Positions 1 through 8,726 of a DNA stretch of 64,000 nucleotides are shown here, piece after piece. The translations under genes were made by a program, and so were the position numbers. Every line of letters starts with the position of its first letter. Position 1 is the first letter of the stretch. The DNA comes from Methylobacteriaceae bacterium (lineage in GTDB: Bacteria; Pseudomonadota; Alphaproteobacteria; Rhizobiales; Beijerinckiaceae): contig CANEZL010000002.1 in assembly GCA_947444195.1 (NCBI GenBank), positions 148,340 to 212,339 of the forward strand, given 5' to 3'. The notes under the pieces are model-generated. The model worked only from the letters and a program-made list of their open reading frames with translations, ran no database searches and was not told the DNA's origin.

Positions 1-115
1 TGTCCGTGGGATGGCCCATGTCGGCGGACCTCCGTGAAACTCGATCAGGGCTGGATCCACGAGGGTGAGCCGTCCAAGGGTATATTGAACAAAGTAAACG
101 GAGATAAGACATGAA

Positions 116-952
116 TCAGAGACTTGGCATGTCCGGCAGCCGAACGCCCTCGTAGATCCTTGCAGGATCTTCATGGCCTTGTCGATGGCGGATCAAGATG
201 CTCACCAGATGTGCGACCTTTACCTTCCAGTCTGAATGCCAGCCGAAGCCCAGACCCAGCCTTCGGGCGTCCTGTGGGACATAAGGGGCGCCCGTATAGA
301 TCATCCCGTTGTCCTGATTCCTGAAGACATCCAGCTTGTCGTCATCGATCTCCGTCGAGATGATTTTGGATACTGCACCAATCATATGGCACATAATCTT
401 ATTCGTTGGATGATTATGTGTTATCATCAACAAACGGTCGCGATAGTGCTCGCAGATAAAATCGTGTAATTTTACATCCAGGTTTTTCTCCCGCTCCTTC
501 AATTCGGACATGCATTTCGAAAACCGGGCAACGCTTCCGAGATCGTTGCCCAGCTCGATCTGTCCGATTACCTCGTCGTGAGATTCCCTGTGATCGAGGA
601 TCTCGTATATCTCCTCGGCGCCGAATATTTCCCCGAAGGAATTTTTCGGAGACATGGGTGCATAGCCGATCACTGTCAGGCCGGAATTGAAAACATACGG
701 AACGGAAACCAGAATCTTGTCCGAGAGGTTTCTGCGCATGGCGGACGATGACAGGATTCCGTGCCTGTCGTCGAGATGCTGATACACAATCGCGTCGCAA
801 CGATGCAGGGCGTCGTGTATGATATCCTGATCGAGAAAATTTCCGGTTCTGGAATTGTTGCTGAAGTAAGAAGTTTCAATGTCATCTCGTAAAACGGCGA
901 ATATATCGGCCATCGTCCTGAGCTGACAATTCCCAAAAAAGGCAATTTTCAT
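116..952 (-). CDS. WcbI-like polysaccharide biosynthesis protein
   Basis: A 278-residue protein with the start MKIAFFGNCQ, typical of the WcbI family of putative acetyltransferases linked to capsule or glycan synthesis. The N-terminal G-N-C-Q motif is the family signature. The frame stays open much further upstream, but that part reads like shadow sequence of GC-rich DNA, so I chose the ATG at 952. Codon use and base composition are clearly more AT-rich than in the neighbours, which suggests horizontal acquisition, as is common for surface-glycan genes. No partner glycosyltransferase lies beside it in this window; the nearest glycan genes start 12.6 kb away. The substrate cannot be told from sequence. 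Confidence 0.72.
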   Translation of the reverse strand: MKIAFFGNCQLRTMADIFAVLRDDIETSYFSNNSRTGNFLDQDIIHDALHRCDAIVYQHLDDRHGILSSSAMRRNLSDKILVSVPYVFNSGLTVIGYAPMSPKNSFGEIFGAEEIYEILDHRESHDEVIGQIELGNDLGSVARFSKCMSELKEREKNLDVKLHDFICEHYRDRLLMITHNHPTNKIMCHMIGAVSKIISTEIDDDKLDVFRNQDNGMIYTGAPYVPQDARRLGLGFGWHSDWKVKVAHLVSILIRHRQGHEDPARIYEGVRLPDMPSL

Positions 953-1560
953 AAGATAATATGCTTGTTCTTCACAAAACGGCGTTCGGTCCCCAGCCGG
1001 GGCGCAGGGCCGGCATCCGACAACCTCCCGTGCGGGTGCCGTCGGTGGGCTTCCGAGGTCGGCAGCGCTCTGGATCGGCTTCCCTCGCGCAAGGCTTCCG
1101 TCAAGGCTTCCGTACCGTATTGACCGTTTCGGGAGGCGGCAACTCCGGTTCATCGGCCGAGCCGTTCCCGGCCCGATTGCATGCGGATCCGGGTCCGGAT
1201 CCGGGGTCCGGCGCGCGCTCTCGCCTCGCATCGGCACCCATGTCGGCGGAGGACTTCGACATGCGGCATGTCGCCCGCCCCGACATCGGCGCTGACACCT
1301 CGCGGCGCCGCCTACCCTTCCAACAGCCTGGGCGAGCCGGCCTCCAAGCCCCGGGCCGTGATCCGTTCGGCCCAGGATCCGAGGCTGGGTAGCCTGACCT
1401 CTTCGATCCGTGCGAGGGCCGCATCCCGGCCATGCGGCACCCGGCGATCGAGGAACAATCCCGGGTCCCGGCTCATTCTGCCGATGAGCGAGACGGACGC
1501 TTCCCCGACTGCCCCGGAAGCGCCGCGCCTGGACTGATCCCAAGACGAACGGAGACTTTC
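953..1560. other. Intergenic stretch between divergent WcbI-like gene and dps
   Basis: About 600 bases with no convincing gene. The open frames here have no family resemblance and lie in GC-rich shadow sequence. It holds a short run of imperfect direct repeats near 1184-1211 built from GGATCC and GGGTCC units. The dps promoter should lie at the right end; I see no clear regulator box. Confidence 0.5.
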
Positions 1561-2094
1561 ATGGCCAAGGCCAAGCCCGTCGCCCGCCTCGGCAGCGACC
1601 GCCTCAACACGCCGACCGATCTCGATCCGAACGACGTCGCCAAGATCTCGGAGGGGCTCACGGTCCTGCTGTCGGACCTCTTCGCCCTCTACATCAAGAC
1701 CAAGAACTTCCACTGGCACGTGAGCGGGCCGAACTTCCGCGACTACCACCTGCTCCTCGACGAGCAGTCGCAGCAGATCTTCGCGATCATCGATTCCGTG
1801 GGCGAGCGCGCCCGCAAGATCGGCGGCACCACCCTGCGCTCCATCGGGCAGGCCAAGTCCCTGGCCCGCGTGCAGGACAACGACGCCGATTACGTCGGGC
1901 CGCTCGACATGCTGAAGGAGCTGCGGGACGACAACAAGGCGCTCACCGCCAACATGCGCGAGCTGCACGAGATCACCGACGAGGCCAACGACGTCTCGAC
2001 CACCAGCCTCCTGGAGGAGTGGATCGACCAGTCCGAGGAGCGCACGTGGTTCCTGTTCGAGGCCACCCGCAACGCGGAGGCCGGCGGCCACTGA
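1561..2094 (+). CDS. dps: Dps-family DNA-binding ferritin-like protein
   Basis: A 177-residue Dps/starvation-type ferritin. These proteins form 12-mers in the cytoplasm or nucleoid, oxidise and store iron using peroxide and so protect DNA. The ferroxidase helix signature KNFHWHVSG is near residues 57-65, followed by the D-x3-E acidic ligands in the DEQSQQ segment; the ferritin four-helix pattern covers most of the length. The start at 1561 is supported by a GGAGA about 6 bases upstream, and the N-terminus MAKAKPVARLG is basic, as in DNA-binding Dps tails. It stands alone and ends at a bidirectional hairpin shared with the convergent mutT operon. Confidence 0.93.
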   Translation: MAKAKPVARLGSDRLNTPTDLDPNDVAKISEGLTVLLSDLFALYIKTKNFHWHVSGPNFRDYHLLLDEQSQQIFAIIDSVGERARKIGGTTLRSIGQAKSLARVQDNDADYVGPLDMLKELRDDNKALTANMRELHEITDEANDVSTTSLLEEWIDQSEERTWFLFEATRNAEAGGH

Positions 2095-2114
2095 GGCCAC
2101 GGCATCGTCCGGTT

Positions 2115-2148
2115 CGCGAGGCCCCGCACCCCGGTGCGGGGCCTTCGC
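2115..2148. terminator. Bidirectional hairpin between dps and mutT
   Basis: A 10-base perfect stem (GGCCCCGCAC / GTGCGGGGCC, 2120-2143) with a 4-base loop, extendable by about five more pairs across a one-base bulge. It lies between convergent genes and can end transcription from both sides. There is no strong T-tract. Confidence 0.7.
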
Positions 2149-2152
2149 GCGT

Positions 2153-2572
2153 TCAGGGGCCGAGCAGGTCCACGAGGAAGGGGATCAGGGGCAGGTCGGC
2201 CGGCGGCATGGCGAGGTCGCGCAGCGCCCCGGGCCGCACCCAGCGGAGCGCCTGCCCCTCCAGGGGGCGCGGTGTGCCCGACCAGCGTCGGCAGACGTAG
2301 AGCGGCATCAGGAGATGGAAGTCGTCGTAAGGGTGGCTCGCGAAGGTGAGGGGGGCGAGACAGGGCTCCTCCACCGCCACCCCGATCTCCTCTGCGAGCT
2401 CGCGGATCAGCGTCGCCTCGGGCCGCTCGCCGGGCTCGACCTTGCCGCCGGGAAACTCCCACAGCCCCGCGAGCTGCTTACCCGGCGGACGCTGGCTCAC
2501 CAGCACGCGCCCGTCGCGGTCGACCAGGGCCACCGCGACGACGAGGAGGAGGCGCAGGGGCGGCGTGCTCAC
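2153..2572 (-). CDS. mutT: Nudix hydrolase, MutT-type 8-oxo-dGTP diphosphatase
   Basis: A 139-residue Nudix hydrolase that probably cleans oxidised dGTP from the nucleotide pool. The Nudix box is complete: GGKVEPGERPEATLIRELAE continuing EIGV, around residues 43-66, with the catalytic REL-x-EE core. The chosen GTG start overlaps the stop of the preceding gene as GTGA, indicating translational coupling; a longer upstream frame belongs to shadow sequence. It is the last gene of the argJ-SIMPL-mutT run, an arrangement I recall from alphaproteobacteria, where MutT often follows argJ. Confidence 0.88.
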   Translation of the reverse strand: MSTPPLRLLLVVAVALVDRDGRVLVSQRPPGKQLAGLWEFPGGKVEPGERPEATLIRELAEEIGVAVEEPCLAPLTFASHPYDDFHLLMPLYVCRRWSGTPRPLEGQALRWVRPGALRDLAMPPADLPLIPFLVDLLGP

Positions 2573-3285
2573 GGGAGGACCGCGAAGCTCGCCGTGACCT
2601 CGGCACTGGTCTGGATCGTGCCCGCCGCGAGCGGGACGCGGGGGTTGGCCTTGGCCGCCCGCGCGGCCATGGGGGCCGCCATGCGCAGGGCCTGCGGGCC
2701 GCCGCCGGGGGTGAGGCTGCACAGGGGCCCGAGCTTGGCGCCGGCCGCCTCGGCGATGCTGGCTGCGCGGGCGCGGGCATCCTTGGCCGCGGCCACCTGG
2801 AGCTCCGCCTCCAGCTTGGCCGGCTCGGTCAGCCCGAAGCCGACCGCGTCGATGCGGTTGGCGCCCGCATCGAGCGCCCGGCGCAGGAGCTCGCCGAGCC
2901 TTCCCATGTCGGCGAGGCGGACCGTGACCGCGTTCGTCGCCCGGTAGCCGTCCGGCTCGCTCGTGCTCGCGCCGCTCGGATGTATGACGGCGCGGGTCGA
3001 TTGCTCCAGGGACACGGCGGCGGTGCCGATGTCACCGGGGGGCACGCCGAGTTCGCCGCCGAGCGCCATCACCCCGGCCACAGCCTTCGAGGCGGCGTCG
3101 AGGGCCGCGGCCGCGCTCGCAGCCTTGGTCTCGATCCCCACCGTGACCTCGGCGAAATCGGGCGCGCGCGCCGCCTCGGCGCGGCCGACCACGCTGATCA
3201 GGCGGGCGCAGGGCCCGTCCTCGGCCCGGGCCGGAAGGCCTGCGAGAGCGGCGGCGAGGGCGAGGGCCGCGCGCGCCAGCCTCAC
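2569..3285 (-). CDS. Periplasmic SIMPL (DUF541) domain protein
   Basis: A 238-residue exported protein. A signal peptide ([21 protein letters not shown]) ends near residue 21 and is followed by a SIMPL/DUF541 domain with the usual pattern: a glycosylase-like start ([26 protein letters not shown]) and a second half rich in beta strands around [15 protein letters not shown]. The molecular function of SIMPL proteins in bacteria is poorly known; some are linked to oxidative or envelope stress. The GTG start overlaps the argJ stop by four bases, and its own stop overlaps mutT, so the three genes are one transcript. Confidence 0.8.
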   Translation of the reverse strand: MRLARAALALAAALAGLPARAEDGPCARLISVVGRAEAARAPDFAEVTVGIETKAASAAAALDAASKAVAGVMALGGELGVPPGDIGTAAVSLEQSTRAVIHPSGASTSEPDGYRATNAVTVRLADMGRLGELLRRALDAGANRIDAVGFGLTEPAKLEAELQVAAAKDARARAASIAEAAGAKLGPLCSLTPGGGPQALRMAAPMAARAAKANPRVPLAAGTIQTSAEVTASFAVLP

Positions 3286-4532
3286 GAGCGATAATCCCCG
3301 TTGATCTCGACATAGGCCTTGGTCAGGTCGCAGGTCCAGACCCGCGCCCTGCCCTGGCCGAGGCCCAGATCGACCCGGATCAGGATGTCCGGCTCGCGCA
3401 TCGCGGCGCTCGCCGCCGCCTCGCTGTAATCGGGGTCGCGGGCGCCGGCGACCGCCACGCGCACGTCGCCGAACCAGATCGCGAGGCGGTCGCGGTCGGC
3501 CGGCTCGCCGGCCTTGCCCACCGCCATCACCACCCGGCCCCAATTGGCGTCCTCGCCGGCCACCGCGGTCTTCACCAGCGGCGAGTTGGCGATGGACATG
3601 GCGATGCGATGCGCCGAGGCGTCGTTCTCGGCGCCCTCCACCGCCACGGTGACGAACTTGCGCGCGCCCTCGCCGTCCTTGGCCACGAGCTGGGCGAGCT
3701 CGATCAGCAGGTCGTCGAGGGCCGCCTTGAAGCCGGCGAGCCGCGGGTCGGCGGCGTCGCTCACCGCCGCGTTGCCGGCCTGGCCGGTGGCGAACAGCAT
3801 CAGGGTGTCGGAAGTCGAGGTGTCGCCGTCCACCGTGACGCAGTTGAAGCTCGTGTTCACGCCCGCCGCGAGGAGGGCCTGCGCCACGGGCTGGGGCAGG
3901 GCGGCGTCGGTGAAGACGAAGGAGAGCATCGTCGCCATGTCGGGGGCGATCATGCCCGCGCCCTTGGCGATGCCGTTGATCGTCACCGGCGTACCCGCGA
4001 TCTCGGCCCGGCGCGTGGCGCGCTTCGGGAAGGTGTCGGTGGTCATGATGGCCTGCGCCGCGGCCGCCCAGGCCTCGGCGCCGTCCTCGGCGCGGGCGGC
4101 GCAGTCGGCGAGCACCCCCTCGAACTTGGCCGCGTCCAGCGGCTCGCCGATCACGCCGGTCGAGGCGATGAATACATCCGTCTCGGCGCAAGGCGCGGCG
4201 GCGGCGGCGATGCGGGCGGTGAGCGCCACCGAATCGCGGCCCCGCTGCCCGGTGAAGGCGTTGGCGTTGCCCGAATTGACCACGAGGGCGCGCGCCGCGC
4301 CGCCCTTCAGGGCTTCCCGGCACCAGTCGACGGGGGCGGAGGGGCATTTCGAGCGCGTGAACACGCCGGCGGGCACGGTGCCCTCGGCGAGTCCGACATA
4401 GAGCACGTCGGTGCGGCCGGCGTAGCGGATGCCGGCCTGCGCGGTGGCGAGGCGGACGCCCGGCACCGGCGGCAGATCGGGCTGGCTGGCGGGGGCGAGG
4501 GGCGAGACGGGGGGCGGGCTTGCGGACGACAA
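3282..4532 (-). CDS. argJ: Bifunctional glutamate N-acetyltransferase / amino-acid N-acetyltransferase
   Basis: A 416-residue ArgJ that recycles the acetyl group from N-acetylornithine to glutamate in arginine synthesis. The autoprocessing site is visible: the proenzyme is cut before the conserved Thr in the [16 protein letters not shown] segment, the N-terminal nucleophile of the beta chain. The C-terminal EINGDYRS end is typical. I chose a TTG start at 4532 because GGAG lies nine bases upstream, the N-terminus then reads [14 protein letters not shown], and the length fits the family (about 405-415). The frame upstream of that is low-complexity. First gene of a three-gene overlapping operon. 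Confidence 0.93.
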   Translation of the reverse strand: MSSASPPPVSPLAPASQPDLPPVPGVRLATAQAGIRYAGRTDVLYVGLAEGTVPAGVFTRSKCPSAPVDWCREALKGGAARALVVNSGNANAFTGQRGRDSVALTARIAAAAAPCAETDVFIASTGVIGEPLDAAKFEGVLADCAARAEDGAEAWAAAAQAIMTTDTFPKRATRRAEIAGTPVTINGIAKGAGMIAPDMATMLSFVFTDAALPQPVAQALLAAGVNTSFNCVTVDGDTSTSDTLMLFATGQAGNAAVSDAADPRLAGFKAALDDLLIELAQLVAKDGEGARKFVTVAVEGAENDASAHRIAMSIANSPLVKTAVAGEDANWGRVVMAVGKAGEPADRDRLAIWFGDVRVAVAGARDPDYSEAAASAAMREPDILIRVDLGLGQGRARVWTCDLTKAYVEINGDYRS

Positions 4533-4765
4533 GGGCTCGATCTCCGGCGGTTCGCGGCCGCGCGCGCGGCGCCGCGGTGTTGCCCCGCTCCGGCGGCCGG
4601 CGTCAACCGCTTCCCCGCGCGCTTCCCGCCGGCCCGCGTCCTGCGCGAGAGCCGCCGCGCCGCTCCACGGGGCAGGTTCGGCTCTCGGAGGAGGCCGTGG
4701 CCAATTGCGGCGTATCCAGGGCACGGGGCTTGTGCCGCTCGCGCATCTCGGCCTAGCATGCCGCA

Positions 4766-5248
4766 ATGCAACGCGAACACGAAGTCGAGCGCGGTATGCC
4801 GCGAGCCGTCATCGGATCCGCTGTCAGGAGGGCGGTCGCACCGCCGCGGGGCTGCTACCGCACGCAGGTCCTCGTCGCCGGCCGCGACCTGCGCTGGAGC
4901 AGAAGGGTCAGCTCGGCGATCCGCGGGGTCGGCTATCAGGTCACGGCCTGCGACAACGGCCGCGACGCCCTCGCCGTGCTGGTGCTCGGCCTGCCCATCG
5001 ACGTGCTGGTGATCGGCGCGGGGCTCGCGGGGCAGCCCGGCGGCGCGGGGCTCGCGGCCGAGGCCCGGGCACTGCGCCCCGGCCTGCGCATCGTCCTGAC
5101 CCTGAACGATCCCGGCGAGACGCACCCGGACGATCTCGCCGGCCTGTTCCCGGAGGCGGTCACCGTCGCCGAGGATCCCGCGGCCCCCGCCGTGGCGCGG
5201 GCCGTGCGGGCCGTGCTCTCTCCCTCCGACCCGGGTCTCCGGAACTGA
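4766..5248 (+). CDS. Receiver-like protein with lost phosphorylation residues
   Basis: A 160-residue protein with a CheY-like fold pattern: [24 protein letters not shown], then [11 protein letters not shown], a hydrophobic strand [10 protein letters not shown], and LRIVLTL. The phospho-acceptor Asp at the end of the third strand is replaced by Gly (VIG), the acidic pair near the N-terminus is reduced to one Asp, and the conserved Lys is missing. It therefore looks like a pseudo-receiver that cannot be phosphorylated in the usual way. The start may instead be the ATG at 4796. It stands alone, divergent from argJ. No output domain is present. Confidence 0.6.
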   Translation: MQREHEVERGMPRAVIGSAVRRAVAPPRGCYRTQVLVAGRDLRWSRRVSSAIRGVGYQVTACDNGRDALAVLVLGLPIDVLVIGAGLAGQPGGAGLAAEARALRPGLRIVLTLNDPGETHPDDLAGLFPEAVTVAEDPAAPAVARAVRAVLSPSDPGLRN

Positions 5249-5269
5249 GAACCCGGGCGGCGCCCGCGC

Positions 5270-6043
5270 TCAGATCGCCGCCGCGGGGTCGCTCTCCTCG
5301 GACTCGTCCCGTTGCCGGTCGCGGCGGCTCGGGCGGCGCTCCAGCAGGGCGCGGCCGAGGGCGCGCAGGGGCGCGCTGAGGCGGCGGGCATCCTCCGCCC
5401 GCTCCATGAAGCGCTCGCCGTTGCGAAGCTCGCGGTCGAGGCGCGCCATGGTGCGCGCGAGCGCCGGATCGTCGTCCTCCAGCCAGGTCTCGGTCACCCG
5501 CCCGAAGGCGACGACGAGGCCCTGGAGCTTGATCCGGCCCAGCGGCCCCTCGCTGTCGATCCCGGCGGCTGCCAGCATGTAGCGGTGGGAGTTCAGGAAC
5601 ACGCCGTTCAGGGCGAGCAGCGAGAGCGGGTCGCCGCGCAGGGCGTAGGAGATCCGGCGCAGGGCGGGCTTGTAGGGCGCCATCGCGTCGAGGCGCCGCA
5701 TCAGCACGTCGAACAGGCGCTCGCGGGCGGGCTCGTCGGCGAGGTCGGCCCCGTCCTCCGCCAGGACCTTGCGGTCGATGATGCGGGCGAGGCCGCCGAG
5801 GATGGCACCCTTGGACGGGTAGAGCTCGCGCAGTTCGGCCAGGCTCAGCCCTGCCTCGCGGGCGACGTCGCCGATCTCGATGTCGTTCCAGGGCTGCTCG
5901 GCCGCGAGCCGCATCAGCGCCTCGACGGCGGCCTCGCGCGGGGGCAGGCGGGGGCTGTCCGCGGAAGCCTCCGGCCGGGCGGTGTCCTTCGAGGGGGCCT
6001 TCGCGGCCGCCTTCGGGCGCTTGGGGCCTGCGCTCTCGGTCAT
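5270..6043 (-). CDS. TetR/AcrR-family transcriptional regulator
   Basis: A 257-residue regulator. After a lysine/alanine/proline-rich N-terminal tail of about 35 residues comes a TetR helix-turn-helix (PREAAVEALMRLAAEQPWNDI, then IGDVAREAGLSLAELRELYPSKGAILGGLARI). The remainder is the ligand-binding helical domain, and the tail is rich in Arg, Asp and Glu. It lies between the receiver-like gene (convergent, 21 bases) and the patatin gene (same strand, 77 bases upstream), so it might control the patatin gene or itself. The ligand is unknown. Confidence 0.8.
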   Translation of the reverse strand: MTESAGPKRPKAAAKAPSKDTARPEASADSPRLPPREAAVEALMRLAAEQPWNDIEIGDVAREAGLSLAELRELYPSKGAILGGLARIIDRKVLAEDGADLADEPARERLFDVLMRRLDAMAPYKPALRRISYALRGDPLSLLALNGVFLNSHRYMLAAAGIDSEGPLGRIKLQGLVVAFGRVTETWLEDDDPALARTMARLDRELRNGERFMERAEDARRLSAPLRALGRALLERRPSRRDRQRDESEESDPAAAI

Positions 6044-6120
6044 CGGGTCTCCGCTCCCTGTTCGTGGTCGTCCGCGAATCTAGGAAGCGGGCGGGCGCTT
6101 TTCGAGCCGGCCGCGTCCCT

Positions 6121-7308
6121 TCAGCGCGTCGCGGCGGCCACGGCTTCCTTCACGATCGGCACGGCGGGGATCGTGTTCTCCCAGAACCGGCCGGTGCGGC
6201 CCTTGGCGTAGCCGGCCTCGTAGAGGGCGCGCATGTAGCCCGTGTCGAAGCCGCGGGCGGCGGTCACGGTGGGCGCGGCATCGTCGATATAGGTGAGGTG
6301 GAAGCCGATCCGGTTGGCCCGGGCGAAGGCGTAGGTCGTGGTCAGCGTGGCCCGGCTGCGGGCGCGGCTCGCGGTGGTGAAGGAGCGCTCGACGATGGAG
6401 AGCGTGTTGTTCCTCGTCACGGCGAATTCGGGCTCCAGGCGGCCGTTGATGACCACGTAGATGTCCGCCTTGCCGGCGGTGCGTAGCCGGCCGTCGCGCA
6501 GCAGCAGGGATTGCGGCAGGGTGAAGACCGGGGTCACCACCGAACCGTCCACGTGCATCTCCTGGAAGCCGGCCTCGCCGGCCCGCACGTCGATGAGCTG
6601 GGGCGGGAACACCGCGGGGACGCTGGCCGAGGCCGCCAGCACGTCGCGGAACAGGGCGACGGCGTTCGGCGCCCCGCTCGCGGCGATGGCGCCCATGTTC
6701 CAGATCACGGCGCGCTGCGAATCGAGGTTGGCGGTCACCACGAGGAGGCGGCGGCCCTTGGCATGCTCGGTCGCCACCGCGGCGAGCAGGTCCGGCGTCA
6801 CGTAGCGGCCGATCAGGTCGCGCAGGCGGTCGTCCCCGAACAGGCCGGAGCCGAACAGCACGTTGGTGATGTCGGGGGACTGCACCAGGGTCGCGGCCAC
6901 GCCGCTGGTGTAGAACTCGGTGAGATAGGCGTCGTAGGCCGGGCCGAGGAAGGCGAAGGGCGCGATCAGCGCGCCCGTGCTCACGCCGGAGACCATCGTG
7001 AAGTCCGGCCGGGTGCCCGAGGCGGTCCAGCCGTTGAGCACGCCCGCCCCGTAGGCGCCGTCGCCGCCGCCCCCCGAGAGGGCGAGGTAGCTGAACCCCT
7101 TACGGTTCTGCTGCTGGGCGGCCAGCGTCGTGAAGGTCTCCACCGAGGCGTCGGAATAGACGCGGGCCTCGGGGATGTTCGGCACCGTGGCGACGGCGGC
7201 CTGGGACGCGGTGTAGCTGGTGCGGGGCAGCGAGGCGCAGCCCGCCGCCTGACCGGCCAGGGCGAGCACGAGAAGGGCGCCGAAGCCCTTGGAACGACGC
7301 GTCGTCAT
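6121..7308 (-). CDS. Patatin-like phospholipase lipoprotein
   Basis: A 395-residue patatin-family lipid acyl hydrolase. The N-terminus MTTRRSKGFGALLVLALAG ends in a lipobox (AAGC), so it is probably a membrane-anchored lipoprotein. The oxyanion loop GGGGDGAYGAG, the nucleophile motif GVSTG (Ser-Asp dyad) and the DGS motif with the catalytic Asp (EMHVDGSVV) are all present, so it should be active. The substrate is presumably membrane phospholipid. The start at 7308 was chosen because it puts the signal sequence at the N-terminus; a longer frame exists upstream. Same strand as the TetR gene that follows. Confidence 0.87.
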   Translation of the reverse strand: MTTRRSKGFGALLVLALAGQAAGCASLPRTSYTASQAAVATVPNIPEARVYSDASVETFTTLAAQQQNRKGFSYLALSGGGGDGAYGAGVLNGWTASGTRPDFTMVSGVSTGALIAPFAFLGPAYDAYLTEFYTSGVAATLVQSPDITNVLFGSGLFGDDRLRDLIGRYVTPDLLAAVATEHAKGRRLLVVTANLDSQRAVIWNMGAIAASGAPNAVALFRDVLAASASVPAVFPPQLIDVRAGEAGFQEMHVDGSVVTPVFTLPQSLLLRDGRLRTAGKADIYVVINGRLEPEFAVTRNNTLSIVERSFTTASRARSRATLTTTYAFARANRIGFHLTYIDDAAPTVTAARGFDTGYMRALYEAGYAKGRTGRFWENTIPAVPIVKEAVAAATR

Positions 7309-7466
7309 CGACCTGTCTCGAGAAAGCGTGGCCGCGCCAGCGCGGCGTTTCGGATCAGACTTGGGCATCGGCGCCCCGCCGTCAATCGCGGGTGGGGCCG
7401 CCGCGCACGCTCCGCGCCGGGCTGTTGCAGCGGATCCTCGCCCCGGTGCCCGGTGGCGCGAGGGTT

Positions 7467-7482
7467 AATTTCACGTGAAACA
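7467..7482. other. Candidate parS (ParB-binding) site
   Basis: The 16-mer AATTTCACGTGAAACA contains the perfect palindrome TTTCACGTGAAA and matches 14 of 16 bases of the widely conserved parS consensus TGTTTCACGTGAAACA; the right half is exact and the left half differs in the outer two bases. It sits in an intergenic space 5 bases beyond the stop of the flavoprotein gene, in an AT-rich dip. I saw no second copy and no parAB genes in the window, so a plain regulator operator is the alternative. Confidence 0.5.
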
Positions 7483-7487
7483 TCGCC

Positions 7488-8726
7488 TCAGCGGCGCGCG
7501 CCGGCCAAGCCCTTCAGGTCGAAGTCCGGGTCCGCCGCCTGTTCCGCCGTGAGCGGGGTGCCGGCCGCGATCAGCCGGCGGGCGATCATGTGGTCGGCGG
7601 CCCGGTTCACGGATTCCACAGCGGCGAGCCGGTCCCCGCGGAAGCGGAACACCGAGAACGCCTCCGCCGTGCCGCGCAGGACGCTCCGGTCGCCGGGGGC
7701 GCCGAGGCCGGCGATCTGGAGCTTGTAGGGGCCCTGGTCGCTCCAGAACCAGGGTACGGCGTCGTAGGCGGCGGGGCGGCCGGCGAGGCGCCCGGCGAGG
7801 CAGCGCGCCTGGTCGATGGCGTTCTGCACCGATTCGATCCGCACGGTGCCGTCGCCGGGCAGGCCGTGGGCGAAGCGGGTCGGGAAGCGCGCGCAGTCAC
7901 CGATCGCCGCGATGTGCGGATCCTCTGTCGCCAGCATCGCGTCGACCCGGATGCCGTCCGCCACCGCCAGCCCGGCCTCGGCGGCGAGTTCCTGGTTCGG
8001 CAGCACGCCGATGCCGACGAGGACGAGGTCGGCGGCGATCTCCCGGCCGTCCGTCAGGAGCACGCCGCGGGCGCGCCCGTCCGCGGCGAGGATCTCGGCG
8101 ACGCCCGCCTCGAACAGGAACGCGATCCCGGCGGCGGCATGGGCCTCCCGGAAGAAGGCCCCCGTCTCGGGCGAGACCGCCCGCGCCATGGGCCGAGGTG
8201 CGGCCTCGACCACGCTGACGGCGAGGCCGCGGGCGGCGGCCACCGCCGCGAATTCGAGGCCGATGAAGCCGGCGCCCACCACGACCGCCCGCCGCGCCCC
8301 CGCGACCGCCTCCTTGAGGGCGTCGGCATCGGCGAGGTCGCGCAGCCGGTGCACGCCGGCCAGCGCCGCGCCGGGCACCGGCAGGGGCCGGTTGCGCGCG
8401 CCGGCGGCGAGGACGAGATGCGCGTAGGGGAGGGGACCCTCGGCCGTCAGGAGGCGCCGGCCGGCCCGGTCGATCCCCGTGGCCCGCAGGCCGGGGCGGT
8501 AGGCGATGCGGTGCTCGGCGAGGAAGGCGGCCGGGCGCAGGGCGAGCCCCCCAGCGTCCGTCTTGCCGGCGAGATAGGCCTTCGACAGGGGCGGGCGCTG
8601 GTAGGGCAGGCCGGGCTCGTCGCCCAGAAGGGTGATCGCCCCGGCAAAGCCGAGGTCCCGCAGGGAGGCCGCCGTCTGGAAGCCCGCCTGCCCGCCGCCG
8701 AGGACGACGATGCCGGGCTCGCTCAC
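7488..8726 (-). CDS. FAD-dependent NAD(P)H:ferredoxin/rubredoxin reductase-like oxidoreductase
   Basis: A 412-residue flavoprotein of the ferredoxin-reductase type used by Rieske dioxygenases and P450s. The N-terminal FAD dinucleotide motif GGGQAGFQTA is at about residues 10-19, the NAD(P) motif GAGFIGLEFA near 150, and the FAD-binding GIGVLP...IAAIGDCA segment near 260-290. A reductase C-terminal domain (VPWFWSDQGPYKLQIAG) follows. The GTG start overlaps the stop of the upstream LysR gene as GTGA, so the two are co-translated. No oxygenase or ferredoxin partner lies nearby, so the electron acceptor is unknown. Confidence 0.86.
   Translation of the reverse strand: MSEPGIVVLGGGQAGFQTAASLRDLGFAGAITLLGDEPGLPYQRPPLSKAYLAGKTDAGGLALRPAAFLAEHRIAYRPGLRATGIDRAGRRLLTAEGPLPYAHLVLAAGARNRPLPVPGAALAGVHRLRDLADADALKEAVAGARRAVVVGAGFIGLEFAAVAAARGLAVSVVEAAPRPMARAVSPETGAFFREAHAAAGIAFLFEAGVAEILAADGRARGVLLTDGREIAADLVLVGIGVLPNQELAAEAGLAVADGIRVDAMLATEDPHIAAIGDCARFPTRFAHGLPGDGTVRIESVQNAIDQARCLAGRLAGRPAAYDAVPWFWSDQGPYKLQIAGLGAPGDRSVLRGTAEAFSVFRFRGDRLAAVESVNRAADHMIARRLIAAGTPLTAEQAADPDFDLKGLAGARR

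Noticed and set aside
111..155. A 14-residue frame with a good ribosome site at the left edge
   Set aside because: It is too short, has no features and overlaps the end of the WcbI-like gene on the other strand; chance is the simplest explanation.
1184..1211. GGATCC/GGGTCC direct repeats
   Set aside because: Only two imperfect units in GC-rich spacer, no larger array.
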